This document shows, one piece after another, positions 9,803-18,085 of a stretch of 64,000 nucleotides of DNA (position 1 is the first letter of the stretch; each line of letters starts with the position of its first letter). The translations under genes were made by a program, and so were the position numbers. Under the pieces are notes generated by a model. It was not told the DNA's origin. It did not search any database and saw only the letters and a list, made by a program, of their open reading frames with translations. The DNA is from Demequina oxidasica (GTDB taxonomy: Bacteria > Actinomycetota > Actinomycetes > Actinomycetales > Demequinaceae). The DNA lies in NCBI RefSeq assembly GCF_000975115.1, contig NZ_BBRE01000003.1, forward strand, positions 62,001-126,000. The letters run 5' to 3'.

Positions 9803-10720
9803 CTAATACAGCGCGGAGGCGAGGGCCTGGCGCGCCTTAAGCACGCGCGGGTCGGCACCGCCCACCACGTCGAAGAGTTCGAGCAGGCGCTGGCGTAGCT
9901 CCTCGCGCTCGTCGCCCTGCGTCACACGCACGGTATCCAGCAAGCGCACAAAGGCGTCTTCGACTTGGCCGCCGGCGACGTCCATATCGGCAACCGCCAT
10001 CTGGGCCGACGGGTCGTTAGGGTGCTCGGCTGCCGCGGCGCGCACCGCGCCAAGGTCCGCCGTCAGGGTACGAGCCATGAGCCGCACCTGGGCGCGACCA
10101 GCACGGGCATCCGCATCCTTGGGGTTTTCCACCAGCGCGCGGTCGTACGCTGCCTCGGCAGCCTCGTAATTGCCGCTCTCAATGGCGTCGAAAGCCTCCT
10201 GGTGCAACGGGGGCAAAGGCTCCGGTTCGGGCTCTGAGGCGGCCTCTACGGCCGCATCAGGGGCCGCCCCGGTGCCGGTCACGCCAGCCTGGGCAGCAAC
10301 GTCGAGCACTTGGTCGAGCACCTCGCGAATCTGCTCGTCGGACGCGCTGCCCTGGAACAGCGGTGCGGGGCGGGCCCCGATGAGTGCCATCACTGCCGGG
10401 ACCGCCTGAACCTGAAAGGCCTGGGCGATGCCTGGTTGGGCGTCGACGTCACACTGCGCGGCGAGGAACTTGCCGGCGTACTCGGCCACCAGCACGTCGA
10501 GCCGGGCGGCCAGCTCACCGCTCGCAGGCGATGTCGCAGACACGAAGGCAATCACGATCGGCACCTGCGCGGACTGCTGTGCGACGTCCTGAAGATTCTC
10601 CTCGGTCAACTCGATCGAGGTGGAATCCGCAGGCTTCGAAGCCGCGCGCTGCTGCTGTGCCGCGAGCGCTGCGAGATCAACCGCGCCGCGCATCGAGACC
10701 GGGTCGGGACTAACTGCCAT
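9803..10720 (-). CDS. CnoX/YbbN-like thioredoxin-fold protein with TPR repeats
   Basis: A 305-residue cytoplasmic protein. Residues about 35-150 form a thioredoxin fold, but the redox motif is missing: where CGPC would stand the sequence reads Ser64-Pro-Ala-Ser67 (VSATSPASGEL). The cis-Pro region VQAVPAVMAL is kept. The C-terminal part (about 175-305), starting ALPPLHQEAFDAIESGNYEAAEAAYDRAL-like, is a TPR array as in CnoX/YbbN chaperedoxins. Family knowledge suggests a holdase that hands clients to chaperonins; a role without redox activity is inferred. It overlaps the upstream lipoprotein gene by one base (TAATG) and is the last gene of a three-gene operon. It sits next to glgB-glgE as, I recall, a thioredoxin-like gene does in mycobacteria. 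Confidence 0.85.
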   Translation of the reverse strand: MAVSPDPVSMRGAVDLAALAAQQQRAASKPADSTSIELTEENLQDVAQQSAQVPIVIAFVSATSPASGELAARLDVLVAEYAGKFLAAQCDVDAQPGIAQAFQVQAVPAVMALIGARPAPLFQGSASDEQIREVLDQVLDVAAQAGVTGTGAAPDAAVEAASEPEPEPLPPLHQEAFDAIESGNYEAAEAAYDRALVENPKDADARAGRAQVRLMARTLTADLGAVRAAAAEHPNDPSAQMAVADMDVAGGQVEDAFVRLLDTVRVTQGDEREELRQRLLELFDVVGGADPRVLKARQALASALY

Positions 10721-11709
10721 TACTTTGCTCCGTCGGGGCTCACTCGTACAAGGTGGTGGTCAGCCGCCACGACCGCGGGAAGATCCTCGCTGTCCGCCGG
10801 TGGGACGTACATGACGACCATGTCAAGGTACTCGTGCGTCACCTTGTCTACCAAGTCGCCATCAACCAAAGGCTCGTCGGCCGCGGGCACGGACACCTTC
10901 GCGTCCTCAACGGAGAACGACGAGTCGATGCGTAGAGGAGCAAAGATCAACGCTCCGCCGTCCGCGGTAGCAAGGGCGTACGTGGACTTCTCTTCGGGCT
11001 CCACAGTATCGACGTATTTTCCGTCGGCTTTCTTAGCTGCCTCGGTGAGGACGCCACGTGCGGTGAAGAGCTGGTCGCGATAGCTATCGTCCGCGAACGT
11101 CTCGTTAAGGTCGTCGTCCTTACCCTTGCGCAGCAACTCAAGGTAGTTGTCCACGTACGACTGCAGCGTGTCATCCCCGATGGTCGAGTCCATGGAGAGC
11201 TCGTCCGCACCAACCGTGGGCCCGGGCATCGCGGGCAGCGTCGCGCCAGGCACCATGTGCGCCCAGTTGCGGAACTGGTACGGCGTATCAACGTCGTCCT
11301 GAACCCACACCGACACCACGGGCGTCGTGTCCTCGCTCGGCTGGTCGGAGACTCCCACCATCACGCGGGGCCAGGTGTCTGCGCTCGTGACGTACACGGC
11401 CTGCATGTCGGCCGGCAACACGTCAGGCTTGGGTCCGTCATCGGCCGACTGCTGCTTGTACTCAGCACCGCGGACCACCTTGGCGTCACCGCCGACGCGC
11501 ACATCGAGCGTCTTGGTCGACTTGGCCTCGTCGGCCACGGCGAGTTCCTCGAAGGTCTGCGACTGGACGCGAGCGCTCTGGTCATCGGTCACGGCTGCCG
11601 TCACCTCGACGGGCTCGGCGACACCCGCTACTGGGACCGCGGGTGTGCAACCCGCGAGCAGGACTGCTGAACCCGCGGCGGCCATCGCTACCGCTGTGAT
11701 GCGCCTCAT
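10720..11709 (-). CDS. Lipoprotein of unknown function
   Basis: A 329-residue secreted lipoprotein. The signal peptide MRRITAVAMAAAGSAVLLAGC has a clear lipobox with Cys21 as the predicted lipidated residue. I recognise no enzyme motif in the rest. It is acidic and moderately conserved in appearance, with a central stretch QFRNWAHMVPGATLPAMPGP (about 146-165) and a TIGDDTLQSYVDNYLELLRKGK helix that would follow a small beta domain. The gene overlaps its upstream neighbour, a two-TM membrane protein, by 4 nt (ATGA) and the downstream CnoX-like gene by 1 nt, so the three are made together and probably work at the cell envelope. Confidence 0.75.
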   Translation of the reverse strand: MRRITAVAMAAAGSAVLLAGCTPAVPVAGVAEPVEVTAAVTDDQSARVQSQTFEELAVADEAKSTKTLDVRVGGDAKVVRGAEYKQQSADDGPKPDVLPADMQAVYVTSADTWPRVMVGVSDQPSEDTTPVVSVWVQDDVDTPYQFRNWAHMVPGATLPAMPGPTVGADELSMDSTIGDDTLQSYVDNYLELLRKGKDDDLNETFADDSYRDQLFTARGVLTEAAKKADGKYVDTVEPEEKSTYALATADGGALIFAPLRIDSSFSVEDAKVSVPAADEPLVDGDLVDKVTHEYLDMVVMYVPPADSEDLPAVVAADHHLVRVSPDGAK

Positions 11710-12887
11710 GAGCGATCCTCCGTTCCGTCGGGTGCCGGGCCGTCGTCGGGCCCGCCCTCCGTCGCGTCGTTCACGTGGTCAACGCCAGCTTCCACACCCT
11801 CCGTGGACTCCGCGTCCGCGTGAGTGTCTTGGTCGCCATGGACGCCGTCGGATTCGGCTGCCCGATCGCGATCGGCTAGGACACCGTCGGACTCAGCCGA
11901 TGCGTCGACGCCTGACTCGGCGTCGGCCTCAGCCTCAGTGACCTCCTCAGCCGTCGCGGCATCGGCCGTAATTGCTGGAGCATCGTCCAGGCTCGCCTGG
12001 GGGATGGCTGCCCCGGCGGCCCGGCGGGAACGGCGCGAACCGTCCTTCTCAATGCCCTTCTTCTCTGCCGAACGCGAGGCCATCCAGGACTCGCCACGTG
12101 CCTGTGCGGGTCGCAGATCGATGAAGAGGACGACCAGCGCGATGAGACCCGCCACTACGAGGACAGCACCCCACCACAACAGGGGCGTGATCCAGTCGTC
12201 GTTCACCACACGGGTGAGCGTCAGGTCAGTACCGGTCAGAGCGGATCCGTCCTCAGTCATGACGACCAAGGTGAGTCCGGTGGGAACGCTATCGACTGCA
12301 ATATCGAGGCGGTTGGTAGCAATGAAAGAGTTGCGCCACAGGTCCGTCGAGCGGCCCTCGGTGGCGATAAAGGGATCGGCCTCCGTGGGAACGATGGCCG
12401 GCTCGGGGCTCGCCGAGGGGCTGGGTGAAGCACTCGAAGATTCCTTCTCTTCCGGTGACGGAGAAGGGCTGGGAGTTTCCTTCTTCTCGTCCGTCTTTGC
12501 TTCCGCAGACGCCGAGGCGCTGGTGGAACTCGAGGGCTCCGGAGAAGGGGTGGGCGATGGGACCGCGACATCGCGCGTGCCAAGCACTTCCCAATCGGGC
12601 AGGCTGTTGACCTCGGTGTAATCCACCTCGGCGAGCCAGGCCTCCGCGTCCACGGGGCGAGCGGTGTACGCGACGATCTCGCCGTCACCCTCAACAGAAA
12701 GCGTCCCCTCGGGAGAGATCGTGAGGAAGTCAGATTGGACGACAACAACGGACGTTGACACGTCGGCGTGAGCCACGACGTCTTCTGGCGGGCGCACTGA
12801 ATCAGCGACGAACCCCACGATAAGTAGGATCACGCCGATCACTCCAGCGATCAGCCCAGTGGTGCGTAAAGACAAGAAAATCTCCAT
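11706..12887 (-). CDS. Membrane protein with Pro/Ser-rich extracellular linker, unknown function
   Basis: 393 residues. One N-terminal transmembrane helix (TGLIAGVIGVILLIVGFVA, about 10-28), an extracellular beta-rich part, a low-complexity linker made of SPSPSPEE/SSSTSASASAE segments (about 110-165), a second extracellular part, a second helix (PLLWWGAVLVVAGLIALVVLFIDL, about 236-259) and a long acidic cytoplasmic tail. No known domain is recognised. It is the first gene of the operon with the lipoprotein and CnoX-like gene, and the ATG follows GAAGGA closely. The topology fits an envelope sensor or scaffold, but that is inference only. Confidence 0.7.
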   Translation of the reverse strand: MEIFLSLRTTGLIAGVIGVILLIVGFVADSVRPPEDVVAHADVSTSVVVVQSDFLTISPEGTLSVEGDGEIVAYTARPVDAEAWLAEVDYTEVNSLPDWEVLGTRDVAVPSPTPSPEPSSSTSASASAEAKTDEKKETPSPSPSPEEKESSSASPSPSASPEPAIVPTEADPFIATEGRSTDLWRNSFIATNRLDIAVDSVPTGLTLVVMTEDGSALTGTDLTLTRVVNDDWITPLLWWGAVLVVAGLIALVVLFIDLRPAQARGESWMASRSAEKKGIEKDGSRRSRRAAGAAIPQASLDDAPAITADAATAEEVTEAEADAESGVDASAESDGVLADRDRAAESDGVHGDQDTHADAESTEGVEAGVDHVNDATEGGPDDGPAPDGTEDRS

Positions 12888-13003
12888 TCCTTCAAGAACA
12901 CTCTAGGAGTAAACGCGCGACGGTGGCGAAATGTCGCTTTGTCACGCCCCAGCGGGCACACTACCCTGGGTACGACTGCGCGTAAGGCGCCGAAGGAGAA
13001 GAT

Positions 13004-15739
13004 ATGTCGGAAGAGAACCTCCCGTTTCCCGTGACGATGCGTGGCTTTGACCGCGAAGCGGTCGCCGCCCACATCGCACGGCTCGAGGATTCGGTTCGCG
13101 ACGCCAAGCGCTCTGAAGAGACCGCGCGCAGCGAAGCACAGCAGGCAAGGGCATCACTAGACGAGGCCCAGAAGACCCTGCGAGAGAACGATCAACCTAC
13201 GTACAAGGGCCTCGGCGCACGCGTTGAGCAACTGCTCCGCTCCGCAGAGGAACAGTCCTCCGATGTGGTCGCGCGTGCCAACACACACGCCCAGGACGCC
13301 GTGGCCCGCGCCACTGTTGCCGCACAGCAGTTGCGTGCCCGCGCCGACAACGAGGTCGCCGAGATTCTGGCGCAGAGCCGCCGCACCGCGGAGACCGTGA
13401 AGACGGAGGCTGAGAGCACAGCAGCGTCCGTACGCGAGTCCGCCGACCGGCAGAGTGCCGAACTCGTCGACAAGGCACGTCGCGAGTCCGAGCGCGTCCG
13501 TGGATCGATCGAGGCAGAGGTCGCGGAGATCCGTGCCGGCGCTGAGCGCGAGGTCCACACCCTGCGCGCCACAGCCGAGCGCGAAACAACCGAGCTCCGA
13601 GTCAAGAGCCAGCGCGAGGCAAGCGAACTCACCGAGGCCGCGCGTGCGGAGGCCGAGAAGGTTGCCGCCGAGGCTGCCAGCGAGGACGCGCGCATTCGCG
13701 AGGAGGCCGCTGCGCTACTCGCCGCCGCCAAGGATGACGCTATCCGCATCAAGGACGGCGCCCGCGCCGAGTCCGCCGACAAAAAGGCCAAGGCAGCGAG
13801 CCGCCTTGAGGCCGCGACCGCGGAAGCAGCGCGCCTGCGTAAGGAAGCAGACAGCGACATCGCTCGCCTGCGCGAAATCTCCGAGGCCGAGGCATCGGAC
13901 ATCCGCGCCACCGCCGAGAACGACGCAGCGACGTTACGCGAAGAGGCCGACGCCGCGCTCACCAAGGCCGGCGCGGAGACCGCTCGACTGCGCGAGGAGG
14001 CCGACGCTGAGGTCTCGCGATGGCGCACCGAGGCCGGAGACGAGGTGGCCAAGCTACGCGCCACTGCTAAGGCGGAAACCGACTCGCTTCGCAGCGCCAC
14101 CAAGCGTGAGACAGACGAACTCCGCAATGTCACTGAGCACGAGACCAGCGAACTACGTGCCGTCACCGAGCACGAGATGGACGAGCTGCGTGACCAAACC
14201 CAGCGTGCGACCGACGAGCTACGCTCCCGGACGGTTCGCGAGGCAGACGAGCTGCGCACGCGTACAGAGCGCGATGCCGAGGAACTGCGAGCTACCGTCG
14301 AGGCGGAGACCGCGGAGCTACGCAACCGCACCGACCGCGAGGCTAACGAGCTACGTACCAATGTTCGGGATGAAGTGGCCGACCTTCAGGCACGTGCCGA
14401 ACGTGAAACGAATGAACTGCGTATAGCAGTTCAGGACGAGGTCGCCGAACTACGTACGCGTGCCGAGCGCGAGACCAACGACATTCGCACCGCGGCTGAC
14501 GAGTACGCAGCCGAGCTACGGAGCCGTGCCGAGCGCGAAACCAACGAACTTCGCACCGCAGTCCAGGATGAGGTGACAGAGCTTCAAGTCACAGCCGATC
14601 AGGAGGTCGCGGAACTGCGCGCCAGCGCGGACCAAGACATCAAGGCCAAGCGCGTAGCGGCCGAGCGCGAGGTCGCGGAACTCCGCGCCACCGCCAAGCG
14701 GGAAACCGATGACCTACGGGCCGTCACCGACGAGGAGACGCAGTCACTGCGCGCCAGGGTCGAGGCCGAGGTCGCCGATCTCCGTGCCGTCGCACGCGAC
14801 GAGGTTGGCGAACTTCGTTCCACAGCCAAGCGAGAGACGGATCAGCTGCGTTCCAAGGCTGATTCCGACACCACCACGCTCCGTCGCACTGCCGACGCGG
14901 AGGTTTCGCAGTTGCGGGCCACCGCGGAGGCAGAGACAAACGACCTGCGTGCCACCACTGATGCCGACGTCACCGCCCAGCGCGAGCAGGCAGAGGAGCA
15001 GGCCCAGCAGCTCACTGCGGAGGCGCAGCACACCTTGGCCACTGCTCGACAGCAGGCGACTGAGCTGCGTGCCGCCGCGGAGCGCGACGCAAAGGCGACC
15101 ACGGCTCGCGCCGAGGCGAACGCCAAGGAGGCCACCGAGGCGGCGTCGGCCGCATCCGCGCAGGAACTTGCGGATGCGCACCGCGAGGCCGAGTCCACTC
15201 GTGACGATGCGCGCCGAACACGCGAGGACCTGCAGGTGGAGGTCGCCCAGCGTCGCGAGCAGGCCGAACAGGAGCTCTCGCAACGCTACGAGGACGCCAA
15301 GAACGAATCCGCCGCCCTGGTCGCGGATGCGGAACAGCGTGCAGGCGAAGCCGAGGAAAGACTCGCTGCCGCTCTCGAGCGCGCGGAGACCGTGCGTTCC
15401 GAAGCGGAGGTCCACTCGCAGACCCTACTCAGCAATGCCCGCAATAACGCCGACGAGATTGTTTCGGACGCCCGCGAGCACGCCGAGACGATTATCTCCG
15501 AGGCCGTCAGCGACGCCGAGCGCGAGCGCACTATGGCATCGCGCGAGGTGGACGAGCTTAACCGCCAGCGCGAGTCAATCACCGGCTACCTCGACGACCT
15601 GCGCGGCCTGCTGGGAGCGGACCCGGTGTCTAACCTCGCCGCTGCCGCGAAGTTGCAGGACGAGCACGAGGCAGCGGAAAAGGCGGCTCCCGCCGCCGAT
15701 GCTGAGGTTGCCGAGTCCGACACGTCTGACGTGAAGTAG
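13004..15739 (+). CDS. DivIVA/Scy-like giant coiled-coil protein with hendecad repeats
   Basis: A 911-residue, almost wholly alpha-helical protein. The N-terminus FPVTMRGFDREAVAAHIARLEDSV (8-31) resembles the DivIVA membrane-targeting start, and QPTYKGLGARVEQLLRSAEEQS (64-85) resembles the second conserved block of actinobacterial DivIVA-like and Scy-like proteins. From about residue 110 to 860 it is one continuous coiled coil. Between residues 329 and 648 a Leu recurs every 11 residues at 27 of 30 positions (exceptions W340, I494, K549) in units like RAERETNELRT. That is a hendecad, not heptad, period, encoded by imperfect 33-bp repeats. The C-terminus is acidic. The gene has the ribosome site AAGGAGAAG and its own start. 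By analogy with Scy and FilP it may organise polar growth or act as a cytoskeletal filament. Confidence 0.8.
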   Translation: MSEENLPFPVTMRGFDREAVAAHIARLEDSVRDAKRSEETARSEAQQARASLDEAQKTLRENDQPTYKGLGARVEQLLRSAEEQSSDVVARANTHAQDAVARATVAAQQLRARADNEVAEILAQSRRTAETVKTEAESTAASVRESADRQSAELVDKARRESERVRGSIEAEVAEIRAGAEREVHTLRATAERETTELRVKSQREASELTEAARAEAEKVAAEAASEDARIREEAAALLAAAKDDAIRIKDGARAESADKKAKAASRLEAATAEAARLRKEADSDIARLREISEAEASDIRATAENDAATLREEADAALTKAGAETARLREEADAEVSRWRTEAGDEVAKLRATAKAETDSLRSATKRETDELRNVTEHETSELRAVTEHEMDELRDQTQRATDELRSRTVREADELRTRTERDAEELRATVEAETAELRNRTDREANELRTNVRDEVADLQARAERETNELRIAVQDEVAELRTRAERETNDIRTAADEYAAELRSRAERETNELRTAVQDEVTELQVTADQEVAELRASADQDIKAKRVAAEREVAELRATAKRETDDLRAVTDEETQSLRARVEAEVADLRAVARDEVGELRSTAKRETDQLRSKADSDTTTLRRTADAEVSQLRATAEAETNDLRATTDADVTAQREQAEEQAQQLTAEAQHTLATARQQATELRAAAERDAKATTARAEANAKEATEAASAASAQELADAHREAESTRDDARRTREDLQVEVAQRREQAEQELSQRYEDAKNESAALVADAEQRAGEAEERLAAALERAETVRSEAEVHSQTLLSNARNNADEIVSDAREHAETIISEAVSDAERERTMASREVDELNRQRESITGYLDDLRGLLGADPVSNLAAAAKLQDEHEAAEKAAPAADAEVAESDTSDVK
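13988..14983 (+). repeat. Imperfect 33-bp coding tandem repeats (hendecad array)
   Basis: About 30 consecutive 33-bp units inside the coiled-coil gene, each encoding 11 residues with an E/D-L-R core. The DNA units have diverged while the protein period is exact, so selection acts on the coiled-coil phase. Confidence 0.85.
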
Positions 15740-15746
15740 TCCACCC

Positions 15747-16169
15747 ATGACCGACTCAGCGTGGTCGGACGAGCGCGGCGAAGCAGCACTTCGCAAGGCC
15801 GATGCGCTTGCCCGCCGTGAGGCGGGTGAGTCGCGTCAGGCCGCGGAGCTGATCAAGCAGTTTGTGGCCGATGCCGTGGCGGCCGGGATTACCCCCGAGC
15901 CGCTGTCGGCGCGGTCGTACGACGGCAACTCGCGATACCGCACCAACCTGACCGGCTGGTACCTCAAGCAGAATCACTCAGTTGCGGTGGACGCGGACGG
16001 CAACTTCTATGTCTTGACCGCTCCCCCGCGGTTCATGTCGCGTTTTACGGGTACTACCGTTGAGCCTTCTCCCCCGCCCCTCGAACTGGGCAAGGGTGGC
16101 CGCGACGGTGAGTCGATGCCCATCGCCACTGCGCTGGAGAAGCGCCTGGACGGCGGCAACGACTGGTAA
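15747..16169 (+). CDS. Conserved actinobacterial protein, unknown function
   Basis: 140 residues beginning 7 nt after the coiled-coil gene and probably co-transcribed with it. The N-terminal half (RGEAALRKADALARREAGESRQAAELIKQFVADAVAAGI) is predicted helical; the middle holds SARSYDGNSRYRTNLTGWYLKQNHSVAVDADGNFYVLTAPP, a small beta segment with an aromatic-rich core; the end is Gly/Pro-rich. No catalytic motif, signal peptide or membrane helix is visible. The spacing suggests a role linked to the coiled-coil protein; the function is unknown. Confidence 0.7.
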   Translation: MTDSAWSDERGEAALRKADALARREAGESRQAAELIKQFVADAVAAGITPEPLSARSYDGNSRYRTNLTGWYLKQNHSVAVDADGNFYVLTAPPRFMSRFTGTTVEPSPPPLELGKGGRDGESMPIATALEKRLDGGNDW

Positions 16170-16208
16170 CAGTAGTTAGTAAACTCACTACTATGGACGC
16201 GCGACTGG

Positions 16209-16964
16209 CTAGTGGCCGAGTAGCGGCGCGATCGCATCCGCGACCGCCTGTGGATTCTCGTAGGCGCTCAGGTGTCCGACGCCCGCGATGACCGAGACCT
16301 CGACACCCAACGCGTCAGCCATGATCCGCGCGTCCTCGAGGCTGGTGATGGTGTCGTTCTCGCCGTAGATCACCACCGATGGTGCATCTACCAGCCGCAA
16401 TACTTCAGTGCGGGTGGGACGTGCGGCCATAGCTCGCTGACCCCACGCAATGCCGTCTCCCGAGTGGCGGGCAATATTTGCCGCCACTGCGGCTACCAAG
16501 TCCTCGCGAGCATCTCCCTGAGTGCCCACCAGCGGCTCGGCCATCGCTCGCGGATCCTCGGCGCCATCCTTGCCCTCTAGGCTATCGGCAAGGCCTAGCC
16601 TCTTGGCCACGCCGGCCTCGTCATCGGCCGTGCTGCGAGTGTCCAGCAGTCCCAGCCCGGTGACGGCATCAGGGTAGCGTTCGGCAACGGACAAGGCCAC
16701 ATAGCCGCCCATCGAGCACCCCACCCACACCGCAGCATCGTGCCCCGTAGCCTCGCGCATGGCGAGCACCGCGGCATCGGCGATGAGGTCGAGTGACGGA
16801 TCCTCGTCTGGCAGCGGCATCTCGCCGATGCCGGGCATGTCAAAGGAGATGATGTCGCCGTCAAAGTCACCCAAAAGCGCGATCAGCGGCTCCCACTGGG
16901 CACGGTCGACGGGAAACGCGTTGAGTAGCACCAGCGGCGCTGCGGTCGGCAATAGAGAGGTCAT
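16209..16964 (-). CDS. Alpha/beta-fold hydrolase
   Basis: A 251-residue alpha/beta hydrolase. The nucleophile elbow is GCSMGG with Ser84; the oxyanion segment is LLNAFPVDRAQWEPLI (13-28), and the catalytic His lies in AGVGHLSAYENP near the C-terminus, with an acid in VVIYGENDTI. The ATG at 16962-16964 is chosen because it overlaps the stop of the upstream hydrolase gene (ATGA); a longer frame reads only from inside that gene. The substrate is unknown; the fold resembles 3-oxoadipate enol-lactonase and BioH-type esterases. Confidence 0.85.
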   Translation of the reverse strand: MTSLLPTAAPLVLLNAFPVDRAQWEPLIALLGDFDGDIISFDMPGIGEMPLPDEDPSLDLIADAAVLAMREATGHDAAVWVGCSMGGYVALSVAERYPDAVTGLGLLDTRSTADDEAGVAKRLGLADSLEGKDGAEDPRAMAEPLVGTQGDAREDLVAAVAANIARHSGDGIAWGQRAMAARPTRTEVLRLVDAPSVVIYGENDTITSLEDARIMADALGVEVSVIAGVGHLSAYENPQAVADAIAPLLGH

Positions 16965-17704
16965 GCGACGTCCTCCTGTGGGACGCGGTCGGGAAGCGGC
17001 GAGCGGTCCGGGGCGACCCGCGCCGTGATGGCGTCCAAGACCACTCTCACATACTTCTCGCCTACCCACAGGTGTTTGGCCTCCTCGACTGGCACCATCT
17101 CCAGTTGAGTCAGCGGCGTGAAGCGTTCGCGCGCCTCGTCGGGCCGCAGGAAGTCGTCGAACTCGGGCACCAGCGCGGTGACAGGCTTGCCCGTGGCTGC
17201 CCAACGCTCCATGTCAGCGTCTTTTGCCCGATGCAGTGGCGGGGAGAGCAATATGGCTCCCTCAACATCCAGGTCGGCACCGTGCATAAGCGCCAGCTCC
17301 GTACCAAAACTCCAGCCCACCAGCCATCGATTCTGAAGGCCCTGCGCAGCGGCAAAGTCCACGGCGGCCCTCACATCGGCTGCTTCGGCAATCCCCTCGC
17401 TGAACTCGCCCTCGGAGGTGCCTCGAGGTGACGATGTGCCGCGAGTATTGAAGCGCACCACCGCGACATCTGCCAGGTAGGGCAGGCGCCAGGCGGCCTT
17501 GCGGAAGATGTGCGAGTCCATGAAGCCGCCCGCAGTCGGCAGCGGGTGCAGCGTGATGAGCGTTGCAGACACGTTGCCGGAGCGTGGCAGGGACAACTCT
17601 CCCACCAGCGTTAGTCCGTCTTCGGTGGTGAGTGTGATCTCCTCTCGGTCTGCCGGCAGCACCGTCATCGACCGAAGGTCTTCGAACTCAATCTTGTCAG
17701 CCAC
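16961..17704 (-). CDS. Alpha/beta hydrolase (serine aminopeptidase/dienelactone-like)
   Basis: A 247-residue alpha/beta hydrolase with the elbow GWSFG (Ser132), the strand VVRFNTRGTSSPRGTSEGEF (82-101) typical of the short-chain CPBP/YfhR-like group, and a C-terminal His in EEAKHLWVGE. The GTG at 17702-17704 is the likely start: GGGAG lies 6-10 nt before it and the sequence further upstream encodes a different gene. It overlaps the preceding zinc-ribbon-like gene by 8 nt and the following hydrolase by 4 nt, so three genes form an operon. The substrate is unknown. Confidence 0.82.
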   Translation of the reverse strand: MADKIEFEDLRSMTVLPADREEITLTTEDGLTLVGELSLPRSGNVSATLITLHPLPTAGGFMDSHIFRKAAWRLPYLADVAVVRFNTRGTSSPRGTSEGEFSEGIAEAADVRAAVDFAAAQGLQNRWLVGWSFGTELALMHGADLDVEGAILLSPPLHRAKDADMERWAATGKPVTALVPEFDDFLRPDEARERFTPLTQLEMVPVEEAKHLWVGEKYVRVVLDAITARVAPDRSPLPDRVPQEDVA

Positions 17705-18005
17705 GTGTTCTCCCAAATGTTTCCCAGCAATAGGTGTGCCAGTGCCTACGATCAGCCGCAGCGGCCTCCGCACCAAAGAGCCCATCGGCCGCCCATGCGA
17801 CCACGTGCGCCGTCTGCGGGGGAATATCCCGACCGCAACTCGGGCACACAAACGTCTTGTCGGTGAGGCGCGGGGTCGCGACGAGGTAGTCCTCACCGCC
17901 CGGCCCGCTCTCCTGGCGTGCGCCGCCGCCGCGCGCCCGATTCATGTCGAGCTCGGGGTGCGGTTGCCCATACGGTCGCTTGGAGGACCGGCGCTTCGAG
18001 GGCAT
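17697..18005 (-). CDS. Small zinc-finger-like conserved protein
   Basis: 102 residues, basic N-terminus (MPSKRRSSKRPYGQPHPELD) and a C-terminal half with CPSCG (Cys54, Cys57) plus His67, His90 and Cys93 in RHWHTYCW, a plausible zinc site. Homologues in actinomycetes are often labelled ATP/GTP-binding protein without a visible nucleotide motif; none is visible here either. It heads the operon with two alpha/beta hydrolases and has a leaderless-type start. Confidence 0.75.
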   Translation of the reverse strand: MPSKRRSSKRPYGQPHPELDMNRARGGGARQESGPGGEDYLVATPRLTDKTFVCPSCGRDIPPQTAHVVAWAADGLFGAEAAAADRRHWHTYCWETFGRTRG

Positions 18006-18011
18006 GCGAAA

Positions 18012-18017
18012 AGTCTA
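18012..18017 (-). promoter_or_regulatory. -10 hexamer, leaderless start of zinc-finger-like gene
   Basis: On the minus strand TAGACT, 6 nt, ATG (18005). No Shine-Dalgarno sequence. Confidence 0.55.
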
Positions 18018-18085
18018 CGCGGTTGCCAATAGGGGGACTGAGCCGGCCTCGCCGTGCACGGGCGAGACCACTTCAGAACCCGCCG

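Noticed and set aside
13192-14361. Ser/Ala/Arg-rich antisense frame inside the coiled-coil gene
   Set aside because: The repeat structure of the sense strand produces a repetitive shadow; no independent signal.
13988-14983. CRISPR-like regular spacing of 33-bp units
   Set aside because: Units are contiguous, diverged, in frame and encode 11-residue coiled-coil repeats; no spacers and no cas genes.
16209-17204. Longer start for the alpha/beta hydrolase (331 codons)
   Set aside because: The extra 80 codons read inside the upstream hydrolase gene in another frame; the ATG at 16964 overlaps that gene's stop as ATGA.
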